In this document: positions 21,996 through 33,919 of the stretch, piece after piece
How positions within the stretch are numbered: the first letter of the stretch is position 1
Layout of the letters: each line of letters begins with the position of its first letter
Assembly (NCBI RefSeq): GCF_029873635.1
Contig: NC_080422.1
Span: 18,594,049-18,658,048, forward strand
Length of the DNA stretch: 64,000 nt
Source of the DNA: Malania oleifera
Taxonomy: Eukaryota > Streptophyta > Magnoliopsida > Santalales > Ximeniaceae
Reading direction: 5' to 3'
The notes under the pieces: generated by a model
Told to the model about the DNA's origin: nothing
Seen by the model: only the letters and a program-made list of their open reading frames with translations
Database searches by the model: none
Position numbers and translations under genes: made by a program

Positions 21996-23925
21996 TGGAA
22001 ATGAGGATAATTTGTTATAATTGCATAATTAAATTAGTTGGAATCTCTTGTATGATATTACAGTGAAATTGTGATTTTATACTAAGTTATGAATATACAT
22101 ACAGAGTTCTGATTTTTGTACTGAGTTATGATTGTATTTAGAGATGTGGTTATATACTGAGCATGGATTTTTACTGGGTACTCGAGATAATGTGAATAAG
22201 GTAGAGATTTTGAAAATTATGATGATATAATGGTTTTCTGGAAGTGTTGAAAAGGGTTGCAATATTACATTAGCAGGAAATGAGGAGGTCGTTATATTGT
22301 CTATCCTGTATATTACAATATAACGTTAGTAGGAAATGAGGAGGTCATTATATTGTTTTATACGTAAACATGACCCAGGAAATGAGGAAACATTTTACTA
22401 TTTATTGTGTAAATTTATGTAAATGAAACTATTTGTTGAGCCAGAGTTATGTTTAGCAAATTTCGAGGATGAAAAACTCTCTGTCTCTTGTCAGTCACTC
22501 ACTCTCTCTCCTTCCTCCGTCCATTTCTTTCTCTCTCTTCAATATTCTTAGCAAACGTGCGCCGATTGAAGAACAAAAAATATCTTCGAGTTCCAATTTT
22601 CAGTCACCAATGTTTTAATTGGGGAGATTTCGTGGTTTGGGCATCGTAAACACCACTCCTGGGATAAGGTAAGGAGAATAAATTATGCAAGACATTTTAG
22701 AAATTAACTGATAAATTTAAAGCATGAGAATATGAAAATATTGTATATGATTTTCTAACTTATGAGACATATGAAAATAGTGGCTTTGAATTATCATATA
22801 TTTTTCTGGGTAATTATTATATTATGAAATATTACTTAAAATTTGTATGGCATGAGGAATGATTTTGTTACTGTATAATAAACATGTGAGAATATTTTAT
22901 GATGAAATGTGATTTATACTGGTTTTTGGGAAATATTGAAAATGAATGAAATATGATTTTATATTAGAATATGTGATGATTATACCGAAATAAAAACATG
23001 ATATTTTTTATACTGAGATATGTGATGACAGTATTATACCGGAAAATGAAATGATAGTTTTTTATACAAAGATGTGGATATGAGAACCCTGATGGACTAG
23101 TGATGTACATGAGAGCACGGTACCATTACTAGTGAATGAGTTAGTGCAACCACACTACTTGGGGAGAGTGTTGGTATTGGAAGTCTATTGGGCCTACGGA
23201 GAGATGTTGACCGTCCTTGGGTCCGGACCAGGCTGTGGTAGGCCAATCGTACTACAAACGCGTGCAGTTTGACTTAACCTGGTAGGCCAGCCATGGTTAA
23301 GTTTCACCTTCGGGCCGCACAACCCGGTTATATGGGGTTATTACATGACGATAATATAAAAATGTCCACTCAGGTTGGTTCCTCATTACAGACATAATGA
23401 TTCTACATTAATAGACATGTTGTATTTCATACACAGAGAAACTTATTGAGCACGAGCATTTTTAAAAAAAAATATATGGTTTCAAATGTATGTATATAGT
23501 TATGAGTACAGTTTTCATGATTACTAAGTTAAATTAATTATTAAATGAATGTGTTATGATACATTAAAACTCATGTTGTCATAAACTGACAATAATTTAT
23601 TCTGTCTTACTGAAAAGTGTCTGACCCCATGATTATCCAATATTTATCAGATGCAACGTGGAGTATAACAGTGATCAGATTAGTATAGTGAAACATGGGT
23701 AGGATAGAAGGTCGTGATTAGAATTATATTATTTTATTTATGTGTTAATGAGTTCAGATCTTTATTGTGATATTGAGATTGATATTGTTATATTGGGATA
23801 GTTTAATACTCTGATAATTTGCATTTAAGGTTTTCCGCTGTCTATATCAGTGATTGTTATAATATGAGATATTCAAGTTATTTTCAAGTAGTATTATAGA
23901 AATTGAATGGAATTTTTAGGTCGTC
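21996..23925 (+). repeat. Nested, rearranged gypsy-type LTR sequence
   Basis: The region contains the hairpin triplet also found at 4872-5015, a GAGGATGAAA phrase followed by a CT-rich stretch (22467-22540) matching 4020-4110, the phrase CACCACTCCTGGGATAAGGTAAG matching 4204-4222 in shortened form, and TTTTCCGCTG near 23830, typical of gypsy LTR ends. The order suggests two fused LTR pieces. The edges against the copia leader are not sharp, and no target duplication was found. Confidence 0.5.
22260..22420 (+). repeat. Hairpin triplet in the nested gypsy-type LTR
   Basis: Unit 1 has arms CAATATTAC/GTTATATTG (one mismatch). Unit 2 has perfect 9-bp arms ACAATATAA (22315-22323) and TTATATTGT (22348-22356). 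Unit 3 has GTAAACATG/CATTTTAC with one bulge. All three loops carry AGGAAATGAGGA. Arms differ from those at 4872-5015, yet pairing is maintained. Confidence 0.7.
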
Positions 23926-24091
23926 ATAGTCGTTCATGTCACCCAACTTATTTCTGCATAACGCCTTCACCATTCCATGTTACACTAGCAAGTCCTTCAC
24001 CCTTCATTGCCAAAGCCTAAAATTACCAATTCCATCGTACTTGTTCACATCGAACTTAATCAAAGAGACTCCAGCCATTGTTGAACCAATA

Positions 24092-24103
24092 GCTCTAATA
24101 CCA
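24092..24103 (-). other. Primer-binding site
   Basis: GCTCTAATACCA is the reverse complement of TGGTATTAGAGC, one change from the initiator tRNA-Met complement. It lies two bases inside the right LTR. Confidence 0.8.
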
Positions 24104-24105
24104 CT

Positions 24106-24659
24106 TGTTGATGTTCGTTCAACTTGAACATCGGCAGAGAAAGCACACAATCAAACACGAAACAATCAACAACCACTAGTGCAATCACTCGATGATGAAA
24201 TATACTCAAGAAGCAAACAAACAATAAGAAGAAGAATAAAAAACACAACTACAAGATTTAAGTGATTTAGCAATAGCCTTCGTCCACAAAAGCAGCAACC
24301 TTGGTTTCACTATGATCAATGTCAAAGCTGCAATCTTTGAAGCTTACTTGAAGCTTAATTCCATCTAGAGTTACATAATGATGTTTATATAATCATTTAA
24401 TGCCTATAGAAAAATTCTAGTAAACCTAAACTACATCTATAGTTATCCCCTAGGGGAAAATCCTCCAGATAAGCTCTATTTACAAGTCCCCGAATTCAAA
24501 TTACGTAATCTGCGTCGAAGAAAATGGTCGATAGTTTTGTACTAAGCAAAACTCCTCCTGCATATTGTTTGAAACCTCTTATCATGCAATTTTCTCTCGC
24601 TTCACGTGGCTCTCTCTGGTATATGTGATCCTCTTTGAATATGAGCCACATCCCCAACA
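24106..24659 (-). repeat. 5' LTR of the 21133-24659 element
   Basis: 554 bp from TGTTGATG to CCCCAACA. Its copy of the common LTR motif is decayed (TTTAAGTGATTTAGC near 24258), consistent with loss of CpG sites. Confidence 0.9.
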
Positions 24660-25060
24660 ACTTTCTACACATGTTTATTTAACATGTGAAACTATATAGT
24701 ACAAATATTTTTAGCTGAAAGAGGTAAAGGAAAAATGATGATTAGATCAGGTAAAAAGATCACTTTCTACACATAGAGTACAAATACTTTGAATCGAAAA
24801 AGGTAAAGGAAAAGAGGATTAGATCGCGAGAAAAGATCACTTTCTACACATATAATACAAATATTTTTAACTGAAAAAGGTAAATGAAAAGAGGATTAGG
24901 CCTTAAGGAAGATCGATTTTTACACATATTCATGTAACATGTGAATCGAAACATACACTACAAATATTTTTGGTTGAAAAAGGTAAAGTAAAATAGGATT
25001 AGATTATGAAAAAAATTACTTTCTGCACATATTCATGTAACATATATGCTTTAAGAGTGA
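24660..25060 (+). repeat. Higher-order tandem repeat array, right part
   Basis: It resumes with ACTTTCTACACATG and TATTTAACATGTG, continuing the 19330-21132 array after the copia insertion. The monomers become more diverged toward 25060, typical of an array edge. Confidence 0.85.
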
Positions 25061-26504
25061 TCGCTCATTGTTGGATCAGTACTCGTGCTAGTAACGTGTC
25101 ATACACATACTTTTAAAAGAGTATAAAAGAAGAGAATTAGGCACGAGGGCCGTAAGTACTAAATTCTAACTATTTATATCTATTTTTTCTACAAATTAAA
25201 ATTGAAAAATGTAGAAAAAAAAAATTGTGTTTAGTTAGCTAAATTGTTTAAATAACTGATAAAAATTTTGGGGGTACTACTCTTAGAAAGCAATGGAAAT
25301 TTTGTTCTTAAAAATGTGTATGGATTTGTCATAATAGTTTTTTATTATAATTGATCTCTGAGACTGAGACAGGATCAAGCCTCCATCATGTCCACTAGGA
25401 TGTTTCATGATTTGTGCTAAGTGGTTGGGGCATTGACAATTGACACTGATTAGACCTAATGGTCAACAATGAATCCATGGATTTGAAGATCTATCATTAT
25501 TCCATTGATGATAATAATTACAAGAAATAATTAATTAGGGATTAAATAAGTGAAAAAACAAATGTGCTATACTACCAAATTTTTTTTAATAATCAGCACA
25601 CACATTTTATGAAATTTAAATGTAATATACAGCCATTAAAAAATACTTTTACACAAGTAAATGAGATGCCTTTTAATTACTATAAAATCTTTCTGAATAA
25701 TAAGCATTATGTTCATATAATATCGAGCATGCATATATAAGAGTCTTATGAAGTGAAGCTTCATATTCGTCAAATCAATAAATTATTTAGAAAAGATCAT
25801 TAATATTCTTTCTTAATAAAAAAAATTATTAAAAATCAATGGCCGATCCATCATTTATTTCCTAGGAGAAGAAAGCCTATATCACATAAATTTTTTTAAC
25901 AAACTTAAAAATTAAAAAATGAAATAAAGGACAATTTTATTTTTATTTTTATATTTGGAAAAATAAAAAATTAAAATTTTTTAATTAACCAAAATGAATT
26001 TATCAAGAAAGATAGAGAATAAATATAAATTTTTTTTTTATTTTTGTTCAAAATTAGTGGGGAAAATATTGTATTATAATAATCAATCAGTAGCTAATAT
26101 TTTTTAAGATTTATTTTAACAAATGAAATTATATTATTTTTAAAAAATTATTTTAAATATTATTTTTTTAAAAAAAATCCATGCTTATGTAAGAGGAACA
26201 GCAAAGGGCCCACAAAACGTCAGCACTTTACATGAAATGGATGACATGACTCAAACACAATGCTTTTGCAGTTTCCTTGACCTCCCCTTCACGTCTATCA
26301 TTTCATGTTCCACACTACCCTTTGTCTCACACACTCTCTCACATATCATCGAAGAGATGGCTGAACTAAGAATACTAATATGGCAAAACATAAATCTTGT
26401 TCCAACTTGAAATGACTATACTGCCCTTTCATTGTGACACTATATTTTCTATTTTAAATTATAAAAATTATTTTTAAAACTGAATATCCAAAAAGTAAAA
26501 GTTA
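25061..26504. other. AT-rich intergenic sequence
   Basis: No open frame above background and no recognised repeat. A slightly less AT-rich patch at 26200-26345 has no identifiable content. Confidence 0.6.
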
Positions 26505-26885
26505 TTGAGAGATCTAAATGCTTAAATGGATTGATGCTATTATACTGAAAGATAAATTAAAGAATTAATATATTCGCGATAAATTTGGTGTAGCTGCTAT
26601 AAAAGATAAGGGAGGGACAACTTAGATGGTATGGACACTTACATTGTAGGTCACATAATGCACTAGTAAGAATGAATGAATGAGTTACTGTGGAGAGTAA
26701 TATAAGGGATAAAGGTAGAACTAAAATAATTTGAAAAGAGATAATAAGTAAAGATTTAATAGTACTGAATCTGTCTAAAGAAATAGTTCATGATGGTATA
26801 AATTGGCAGATAAATGATTCATATAACTGATCCCATCTAATGGGACTTAAGATTTGGTTTTGTTGTTTTTGTTGTTGTAGTTTTC
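26505..26885 (+). mobile_element. LINE (RTE-like) 3' fragment
   Basis: A broken plus-strand frame reads KDKIREGQLRWYGHLHCRS followed by NALVRM, the conserved end of plant RTE-like non-LTR polyproteins (…RWYGHVxRR…A). It ends with ACTGATCCCATCTAATGGG, GACTTAAGATTTGG and a TTGTTGTTGTTG tail, the usual 3' end of this group. Only about 380 bp of the element remains; stops and frameshifts are numerous. Confidence 0.75.
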
Positions 26886-28311
26886 TAAAAAAAAATAAAA
26901 ATAAAGATTCATCGTCCTCATCATGGTGCAAACTCTTAAAAAGCAAACATTAATCTAATTGGCACTATGATGCATTAAACATAAAATCTTTATTTATAAT
27001 TTTTAATAATTGATTTGTAGCATTTTAAATGACGCTCTAAGAGAAAGTTCGAAAAAGTCTTAAATATCATATTTAAAAAAGATTAGGGAAGTTGAGCATA
27101 ATTGAGCATTATTTATTTTTAGTCTCAAATTTCCTTCTTCAATTGCCATATAATATTTTCTTTTTCTTGATTTTATTTTATAATTTTTCACACTAATATT
27201 TGTAAATTATATTTTTGATCGATATAATTACTAACAAAGCATAAATTAACGCATCAATTATATTTTTTTCTCATAGTGTTAGTTGCCTTTTTGCAATGAA
27301 AAATGAAACAAAAAATAATTTTAATGTTTTATCTACATAATAAAATTCTAACCATCAACTTAAAAAATTGTTGGAAACATTTTGTAGATATTAGGATGTT
27401 GTTTTTCATAAAGGGAAATAAAAAAAAAAAACTAGGATCGTTAATCAATTGTAATTTTCTTTAGAATGAACTATTGTGTCTTTCTAATGACCTTTATTTA
27501 GAAAATAATTACGTAATTTTATTTTAATTTTCAAGTACTCTATTGCAAATAGTACTAATAGCAAAGTTGTGAAAATAAAAATATATCACAAAACACATAT
27601 TTTGTCATCATTTAACTAAAATAAATTTATCATATAAAACTTCTAAAACCTAAAAGAAATAATAAATAATTTTCTTACTAATCACATAAAAATATAGCCA
27701 TAACTCACTTCCCGAAGAAAGTTGGCTCGACGAGAGTCACAAAAAAATAAATAAATAACCAATAAAAAAACAAAAAAAAAAAGGTGAAAAAAGACAAAAA
27801 TGAAAAATAAAAAACTACTGTGTACCCAGGAATTAAAAAACAAAAAAAAAAAAACCCCAAAATTAAATAAAAGTAAAACTTTGATGCATAAAAAATTGGA
27901 CAGCAGTCCCAAAGTGGGGAGTACAACATTTGGAAGGGTGGCTGAAGGAGGTGCACCTTGACTTGAAGGGCTGCCCTAGAAAGTCCCTATGAAGTCCTAA
28001 AGTCAAGAGGACCAACATACCTCACAATCACATGACACTGTCAACACCCCCTATGCTTATAGTCCTCAAATGAACATTCCCTTTCACCTGCTTTGCCTGT
28101 GCCCCCATTGACTCCTCCATTTTATTTATTTATATTTAACCATTTAATCCTTAATTATAATTTTTTTTTTTTGAGATTCTAGCCTGCCATCCATGTGCAC
28201 TCTCATTTCTTAAGGGCATTGTCCTTTCCTCTTGATGTTAATTAAAACATTAATTAATTTTAAAAAATTTCAAGATACTCTCCATAATTTTTACTTTACT
28301 ATAGAATTTCT

Positions 28312-28315
<4 letters not shown>

Positions 28316-28350
<35 letters not shown>
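28316..28350. repeat. (TA)n microsatellite
   Basis: Uninterrupted TA run of about 17 units. Confidence 0.95.
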
Positions 28351-28353
<3 letters not shown>

Positions 28354-29710
28354 AGTTTGAATTCAACCACATGAGTACATGAGTGGACTTAATACAAATG
28401 TGTGAACACAAACTTGATTTATAAGTTTAAGCCTATTGAGTTTTGAGTCCGACCGTATAATATATAAGCACCCACCATCCATTCAATTTTTTCACTGTGC
28501 AACAAACTCACAAGTGAAATTCTCAGTAGAAATCATATTAATTTGGACAAAAATGTAATATAAGCTTTTTTTTTTAATTTTGTTCAAATGCACATAAATA
28601 TAAATTTAAGTCTCAAAATTCATACTTTTAAACAAAATTTGAGTATTGAAATTCAAGTTTTATGAAGATTGAAGTTAATCTTTGAGAAAATATAATTTTG
28701 TTATTGCTAATCACCATATACGAATATGTTTTTAGTTAATTTGTCAAAAAAATAATTAATTCTTATTTTTATTTTATAATTTATTTATTTGTATTCATTT
28801 AAAAATATTCAGAATAAATGAAAAAAAAGTGTTAGAAGTAGTTATGAGTTTTTTTTTTTTTTTTGAATTAGTTATAAATACCTATGAGTTAAATGTAAGT
28901 ATTTCAAAATTATAAAATACATATATAGATACTTTCACAAGTTCTTTTATTTAACTAATATTTTTACAAAAATATATTAACTAAAAATTAAACATCCAAG
29001 TGAGATAAAAACTGCAAGTGCACACACACAACTATAGATGCAAATGAGCATTCGAAACTTAATCCAACATTTTTTACCATCTTGATTCAAAAGATTCAAT
29101 TTAATTTGCACAGCATCGATATTGTATGTGTGCGACTTGCTACCGTTTTCAAATTTATAATTTCAGGTGTGTTCCGAACGCTCACAAGATGGAACTGTAT
29201 TAAAATTTATCTAAATCCACGCAAATCTAAATTCAAAACCTGATGCTCATGCTCTCAAAAGCACAGCTAAACCCAAATTTGGATACGGGGCCCACTTTTG
29301 TAAGTGGTGGGGACACACTTAGGATCCCAAAGAAAGATTTGTGATTTATGAGATGCAATATTAAGATTAGTGTGAAAAGATGGCAGGTGAATGAAAGCGT
29401 CCTTGCTTAGTCCAAACCTCACATGACCTCACTTCTTCTTCACCCTTTTTTTCAACAAAAGGTTGGTGGAATGGTGAGAAATCAGAAGAATTAAAATATG
29501 CATTTGCTCTGTTTTCTTTTGCTTTCTTTTGTTTTTCTTTCCTTCAACGCCTTGTCATGGGCAAAGGAATCCCCTCCACAGCATACAAGACAAAAACACA
29601 TGAATTGGGAAGAGCAGAGCAGACCCCATATAAGGGTAAAACTACCCATTTTTTTTAATATTTAAACAGTGTGGAGTTGAGTCCAACCTCTGCAACCATG
29701 TCTGGTAAGG

Positions 29711-29814
29711 CTGCTTGGCTCAAGTAGGGTACAAAAGAGAGGAGAGAGGGAGAGGGAGAGACAAGGGTGCTTGGCTCAAGTAGGGTACAGGAGAGAGAGA
29801 GAGAGAGAGAGAGC
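29711..29814 (+). repeat. 57-bp duplication with GA microsatellite
   Basis: TGCTTGGCTCAAGTAGGGTA occurs at 29712 and again at 29768, each followed by GA-rich sequence; the second leads into a (GA)n run at 29788-29813. Confidence 0.85.
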
Positions 29815-29919
29815 AAATCCAATAAAGCTGACTATTAGGGGCTTCTGAGTTATAGTACCCCGCGTCTTCTTGTCCATTTCATTTGCTGCCCACCACCTCC
29901 TCTGAAATCTGATCTCCTC

Positions 29920-30125
29920 ACATGCCCATATCAACTTCATTTGAATCAGTCTACTGCTTTGTTTTTTATTCTAAAAATTTACCTCACATCCCCATATCAA
30001 CTTCATTTGAATCACTTTCCTTAAAAAAAAAACCACTTCATTTTAATCATTCTACTATGTTTTGTGTTCTTAATGTTTACCACACATACCCATATCAACC
30101 TCATTTGAATCATTTTCCTCAAAAA
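29920..30125 (+). repeat. Imperfect tandem repeat of about 70 bp
   Basis: CCCATATCAACTTCATTTGAATC recurs in shortened or varied form near 29925, 29991 and 30090, alternating with TCTACT(G/A)(C/T)(T/G)TTGT phrases. Poly-A stretches separate the copies. Confidence 0.7.
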
Positions 30126-31779
30126 AAACAAAAAAGAAGAAAAAAAGAAAGAAAGAAAGGAAAGAACCCCCTTGCGTTATTCTTCGACTATGTTCGTTTT
30201 TTGTTCTTAATTTTTACCCTTCTTAATTTCTTTCTCTCTTTCTTCCTTTTTTGAAAAAAAAAAAAAAAAAACATCTTTCTGGGTGTTAATAAATCTTATC
30301 CCTTCTCAAAATAGAGTTTCTTGTCATGCACATTTGATTTCTTTAATTTTGCAGAGAAATTGTAATATCATACTTTAATATATGTTTTTGTTTAGTATCT
30401 GTGACTTTTATTAAGTCAAGTGATTGATACGAGACTAAATTTTGTAAAATATTTTTTTTTGCCATACAAATATTAAAAGCTAGAAATGAGGTTCATTCCT
30501 ATCAAATTCGAGTAAGTGTTAGAATAAACTCTATTATCCATCTCATTATAAGTGAAGCACATTTAATATGAAGGCGTACCATTTAATTTGTATGATACTA
30601 TTACAAGGACAATAAAATCATTGACAAAATAGCCTTGTATTTGCTATTTATTTGACAAAAAAAAAAAAAAAACAAGGCATGGTCATATACATGATTAGGT
30701 ATGTTATTGCAATTTTTTCCTAGTTCGCAAGGGAGTTAAATGATATAATTTGAATTTTAGGGAGTAATTAATAGACAATTTAACAAAAAAAAATTTAGGA
30801 ACTAACTTTATAGCTTGTTGTAATAATGTTTGACCTAACTCCAATGAGATATTGTCCATTTTGACCCATTGGCCTTGTTGATTCTAGTTTCCATTCAACT
30901 TGAACACATACAGCGGAAGCACATAGTCAATCACGAACGAACCAACAATCACTAATGCAAACAGTCGATAATGAAATATACTCAAGAAGCAATCAAAGAA
31001 TAATAAGAAGAAGCAAAACACAACTAGACTACACAAGATTTATGTGGTTCGGCAATAGCCTACGTCCATAGAAGCAGCACTTTGGTTTTCACAATGAACA
31101 ATGTCAAAGCTTACACTTTTGGGTTGCAATATTGTTTAAGTATTAACCCAATGCCTATAGAAGAGTTCTAGTAAATCTAAACTACATCTATAGTTATCCC
31201 CAGAAGGTAAAACCCCCTAGATAAGCTCAATCTACAAGCCCCCGAATTCAAATCACGTAATTTGTGTCGACGGAAACCATCAAAGGCTTTGTGCTAAGTA
31301 AGAGTCCTTTTGCATATTTGTAGCACCCCGAACCCAAAACTAGGGTCCAAAGTGTTATTTGAAATATATCTCTGATACCACCTTGTGATGCCCCGAACTC
31401 GCCAAGTGGGATCCGGGCACCACGTGTTCCATTTACCTGTATTTGATATTTTAACATCAATTACGCAGTGGAAATAATATCAACTCCTCAAAACAATATA
31501 CCAGAGTTTCTACATCTATATACAGTCTCAAAAGGTATTCCCTATACAACTAGTATTCACAAATATTTACAACTTTGAAAACATAAATATATTACAACTC
31601 CAAAAATTATAACCAAAGTTTATACCCTTGCTCTCTTTCAAAATGCTACACCAACCCCAAACTCACTAGGCTCGATCACGCGAAGGTCCTGAAAAAGATA
31701 AAATTCCATATCGAGTGAGACACATCTCAGTAAGTCGGAATAGATTAACACTAGTGTATGACTATCATGAGGTTTGTGT

Positions 31780-31782
<3 letters not shown>

Positions 31783-31815
<33 letters not shown>

Positions 31816-31861
31816 ATATATATATACACACACATCATCATCCTCATCATCATCATCATCA
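31783..31861. repeat. Compound microsatellite (AT)n, (AC)n, (CAT)n
   Basis: Runs of AT, a short AC stretch and about nine CAT-type triplets are adjacent inside the gypsy LTR. Confidence 0.9.
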
Positions 31862-31936
31862 TTTATAAACATATCACAATTATGAAAACATTCTCTGCCA
31901 CTACTCACATACATGCAGTATATTTTAATAAAACGA

Positions 31937-32260
31937 GAGCTCCTGAAGATTGGGGTGATTACCCGACCGTACAAGTAGCACACCTTTACTCTGATACCTT
32001 ATGCAACCCATAGCTACAACTGAAACATATCAGGGCACTTACCTTATTTAGTAAGCCCTCAAATGGGTAATTTATCTCTTACTCACACACACATTCAAAC
32101 AAAAGTTTACTGGCAGAAGTTCCTGAGAATAGGGAAGATTACCTGCCCGTACAAGTAGCTTTCCTCTGTCCTAATACGTTATGCGGCCCAATATGACTAC
32201 ATCTGATACCTATCAGGGCACTCGCCTTTCTCAACAAGCCCTCGGGCGAAGAGTATATTT
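31937..32260 (-). repeat. Duplicated module of about 177 bp in the gypsy LTR
   Basis: The phrase CTCCTGAAGATTGGGGTGAT, with CCGTACAAGTAGC nearby, recurs in changed form 177 bp later (TTCCTGAGAATAGGG…CCGTACAAGTAGC), followed in both by ATATCAGGGCACT or CTATCAGGGCACT and AAGCCCTC. Confidence 0.75.
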
Positions 32261-32355
32261 CGTCCCAAATAAATATGATACTACAATATACAACTCATTC
32301 TTACTTTACTCTGTACCAGTTATCTCTATAATATACATCTTTTCATGTTCTCAAT

Positions 32356-32690
32356 AGTTCATATTACATAGTTCACTTTCATAGTTCACATTACATGAAT
32401 CTTATGTATAATTCCCGTCACGTGAATCTCGTGTATAGTTCACATTACGTGAATTTCATATATAGTCCACATTACGTGGATCTCATGCAAAGTCCACATT
32501 ACGTGGATCTTATGTAAAGTCCACATTACGTTGATCTCGTGTAAAGTCCACATTACGTGAATCTTATGTATAGTCCACATTATGTGGATCTCATGTCATA
32601 TACATCATCTGTAACAATTCATATCACGTGAATCTCATGTCATATACTTCCTCTGTAACAGTTCACATTACATGAATCTCATGTCATATT
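32356..32690 (-). repeat. 27-bp minisatellite with dyad CCACATTACGTGG
   Basis: Successive units AGTCCACATTACGTGGATCT plus seven bases (27 bp) run through the central part; outer units are longer and changed (GTTCACATTACATGAAT). Each central unit contains the dyad CCAC-ATTAC-GTGG. Confidence 0.85.
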
Positions 32691-32744
32691 AAACATTACA
32701 CATGCAATACATATTCTTATCACATTTCAGTATTTCCAACATCT

Positions 32745-32747
<3 letters not shown>

Positions 32748-32785
<38 letters not shown>
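32748..32785. repeat. (TA)n microsatellite
   Basis: About 18 TA units inside the gypsy LTR. Confidence 0.95.
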
Positions 32786-32788
<3 letters not shown>

Positions 32789-33541
32789 AATTCATCACAA
32801 TATTTATATTTTGCTGAAGCCACACCATTTACATAATACGCATAATCATATCATTTAAAATAACAAAAGCCAACCCATGTTCATCATTCAGTTTACTGAA
32901 AATACACATTTAATATTCTTCACATATATCTAGAAAAATCATTACCTTCCCACATTTCATTTTCACAAATAATATCTACATAGCCCTAGACTCAAAATCA
33001 TAGTTCAAATGGTTGGCATTTCTTTTAAAGCTCCCCTGATAATCATATACATTTATATACTCATATATTTTCTATTTAAATCGGTAAATTCATAAAAACT
33101 ACTGGCTTAATCTATTCCCCTTACCTCGTTTCCTAAATTACGCCGGCAGGGACCTCAAAATGATACCTGTGGCACTCACCCGAACCTTGATTCAAAAACT
33201 CTCATTTATCAACTCAAATCCCCAAACATCACTCATTTAATACTTCTCAGGTTCCATATACTTTAATATAACAATAAAACTTTAAAATATCTCACTTACC
33301 CTGATTTTGGGATGGCGCCCCAAAATCCCAAATCAACGATCTGCTCAAGTAACCTTGTAGAGAATGATCCAATGAACCACGTGGTAGTTCCGAATAGTCA
33401 AAACAGACCTTAATAGAGCAAGAATCGAAGAAATATGAGGGAAGAACCATAGGGTTTCATGGGAGGGAGAGAAATAAAAAAGAAGAAATGAATTTTGTTT
33501 ACAAACTCTCGCAAGATCTTTCTTTAATATCACCTCTATAG

Positions 33542-33699
33542 AGAAAATCGTCGCCGATTTTCTTAGCCCTTCAAAATTCCGTCGCCGGTTTTCTCTTTAA
33601 CTAGCCCAATTTACTGTTTAACCCGTTACTGACCCACGGTAATTCCACTTAACCGTCGCCAGTTTTCTCTTCACTCCAGAAAATCGTCGCCGATTTTCT
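33542..33699 (-). promoter_or_regulatory. Repeated palindrome AGAAAATCG-TCGC-CGATTTTCT near the gypsy LTR start
   Basis: The perfect 9-bp inverted repeat occurs at 33542-33563 and 33678-33699. Related GTCGCCGGTTTTCT and GTCGCCAGTTTTCT phrases lie between them. It is within 200 bases of the minus-strand LTR start, in U3, so a transcription-factor role is plausible but inferred. Confidence 0.5.
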
Positions 33700-33829
33700 T
33701 CTTTTTTTTTTTTTTTTCCTGGGTCTCTACAATATAGCCTAAAACCTCTTCTTATATAGTTGTCCCTCGCTTCACGTAGCTCTCTCCAGTTCATCTGAAC
33801 CATTCTGAATATCAGTAACATCCCCAACA

Positions 33830-33841
33830 ATCTCCACCTTG
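33830..33841 (-). other. Polypurine tract of the 30876-35639 element
   Basis: AAGGTGGAGA on the minus strand directly precedes the 3' LTR, as in related copia elements. Confidence 0.8.
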
Positions 33842-33919
33842 GCGAATATTCACCACCTTGGAAATCTGAAAGCATAACCATTGCTCCACTTGGACATGTA
33901 GATTGGGTCCGTCTCCTAG

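Larger units (their letters stand above)
21133..24659 (-). mobile_element. Degenerate Ty1/copia element inserted in the tandem array
   Basis: LTRs at 21133-21758 and 24106-24659 begin TGTTGA and end CCCCAACA. The element is flanked by a perfect 5-bp target duplication ACTTT (21128-21132 and 24660-24664). The primer-binding complement at the right end sets minus orientation. Almost all coding sequence is gone: only an RNase H tail near the left LTR and a leader near the right LTR remain, with gypsy-type LTR sequence filling the middle. Confidence 0.88.
26886..30870. other. AT-rich intergenic sequence with microsatellites
   Basis: Open frames here (for example minus strand 27682-27956) are products of A or T homopolymers. 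No gene is recognised. Between 29240 and 29900 the sequence is less AT-rich and contains short repeats, but no exon or RNA gene could be identified. Confidence 0.55.
31319..33731 (-). mobile_element. Gypsy-type LTR inserted into the copia LTR
   Basis: The insert has short inverted ends (TGTAG…CTACA) and near-identical flanks ATATT/ATATA. On the minus strand the LTR proper starts at 33731 (TGTAGAGACC) and probably ends at 31384 (GGGGCATCACA), followed by AGG and a primer-binding motif TGGTATCAGAG (31380-31370), then 50 more bases ending GGGGTGCTACA. It shares with 3766-5859 the phrases ACTCTTCG, GAGTGCCCTGATA and the CGATCGAGC-like segment, so both are gypsy LTRs of one broad lineage. No internal coding sequence remains. 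Confidence 0.7.

Noticed and set aside
27682-27956. Minus-strand frames with Phe/Leu-rich, membrane-like products
   Set aside because: Encoded by A-rich homopolymers on the plus strand; no start context, motif or conserved composition.
29240-29900. Possible microRNA precursor or promoter upstream of 29920
   Set aside because: I found no match to microRNA sequences I know and no long inverted repeat.
32356-32690. Regular short repeats resembling a CRISPR array
   Set aside because: Units are contiguous with no unique spacers, there are no cas genes, and the DNA is a plant LTR.
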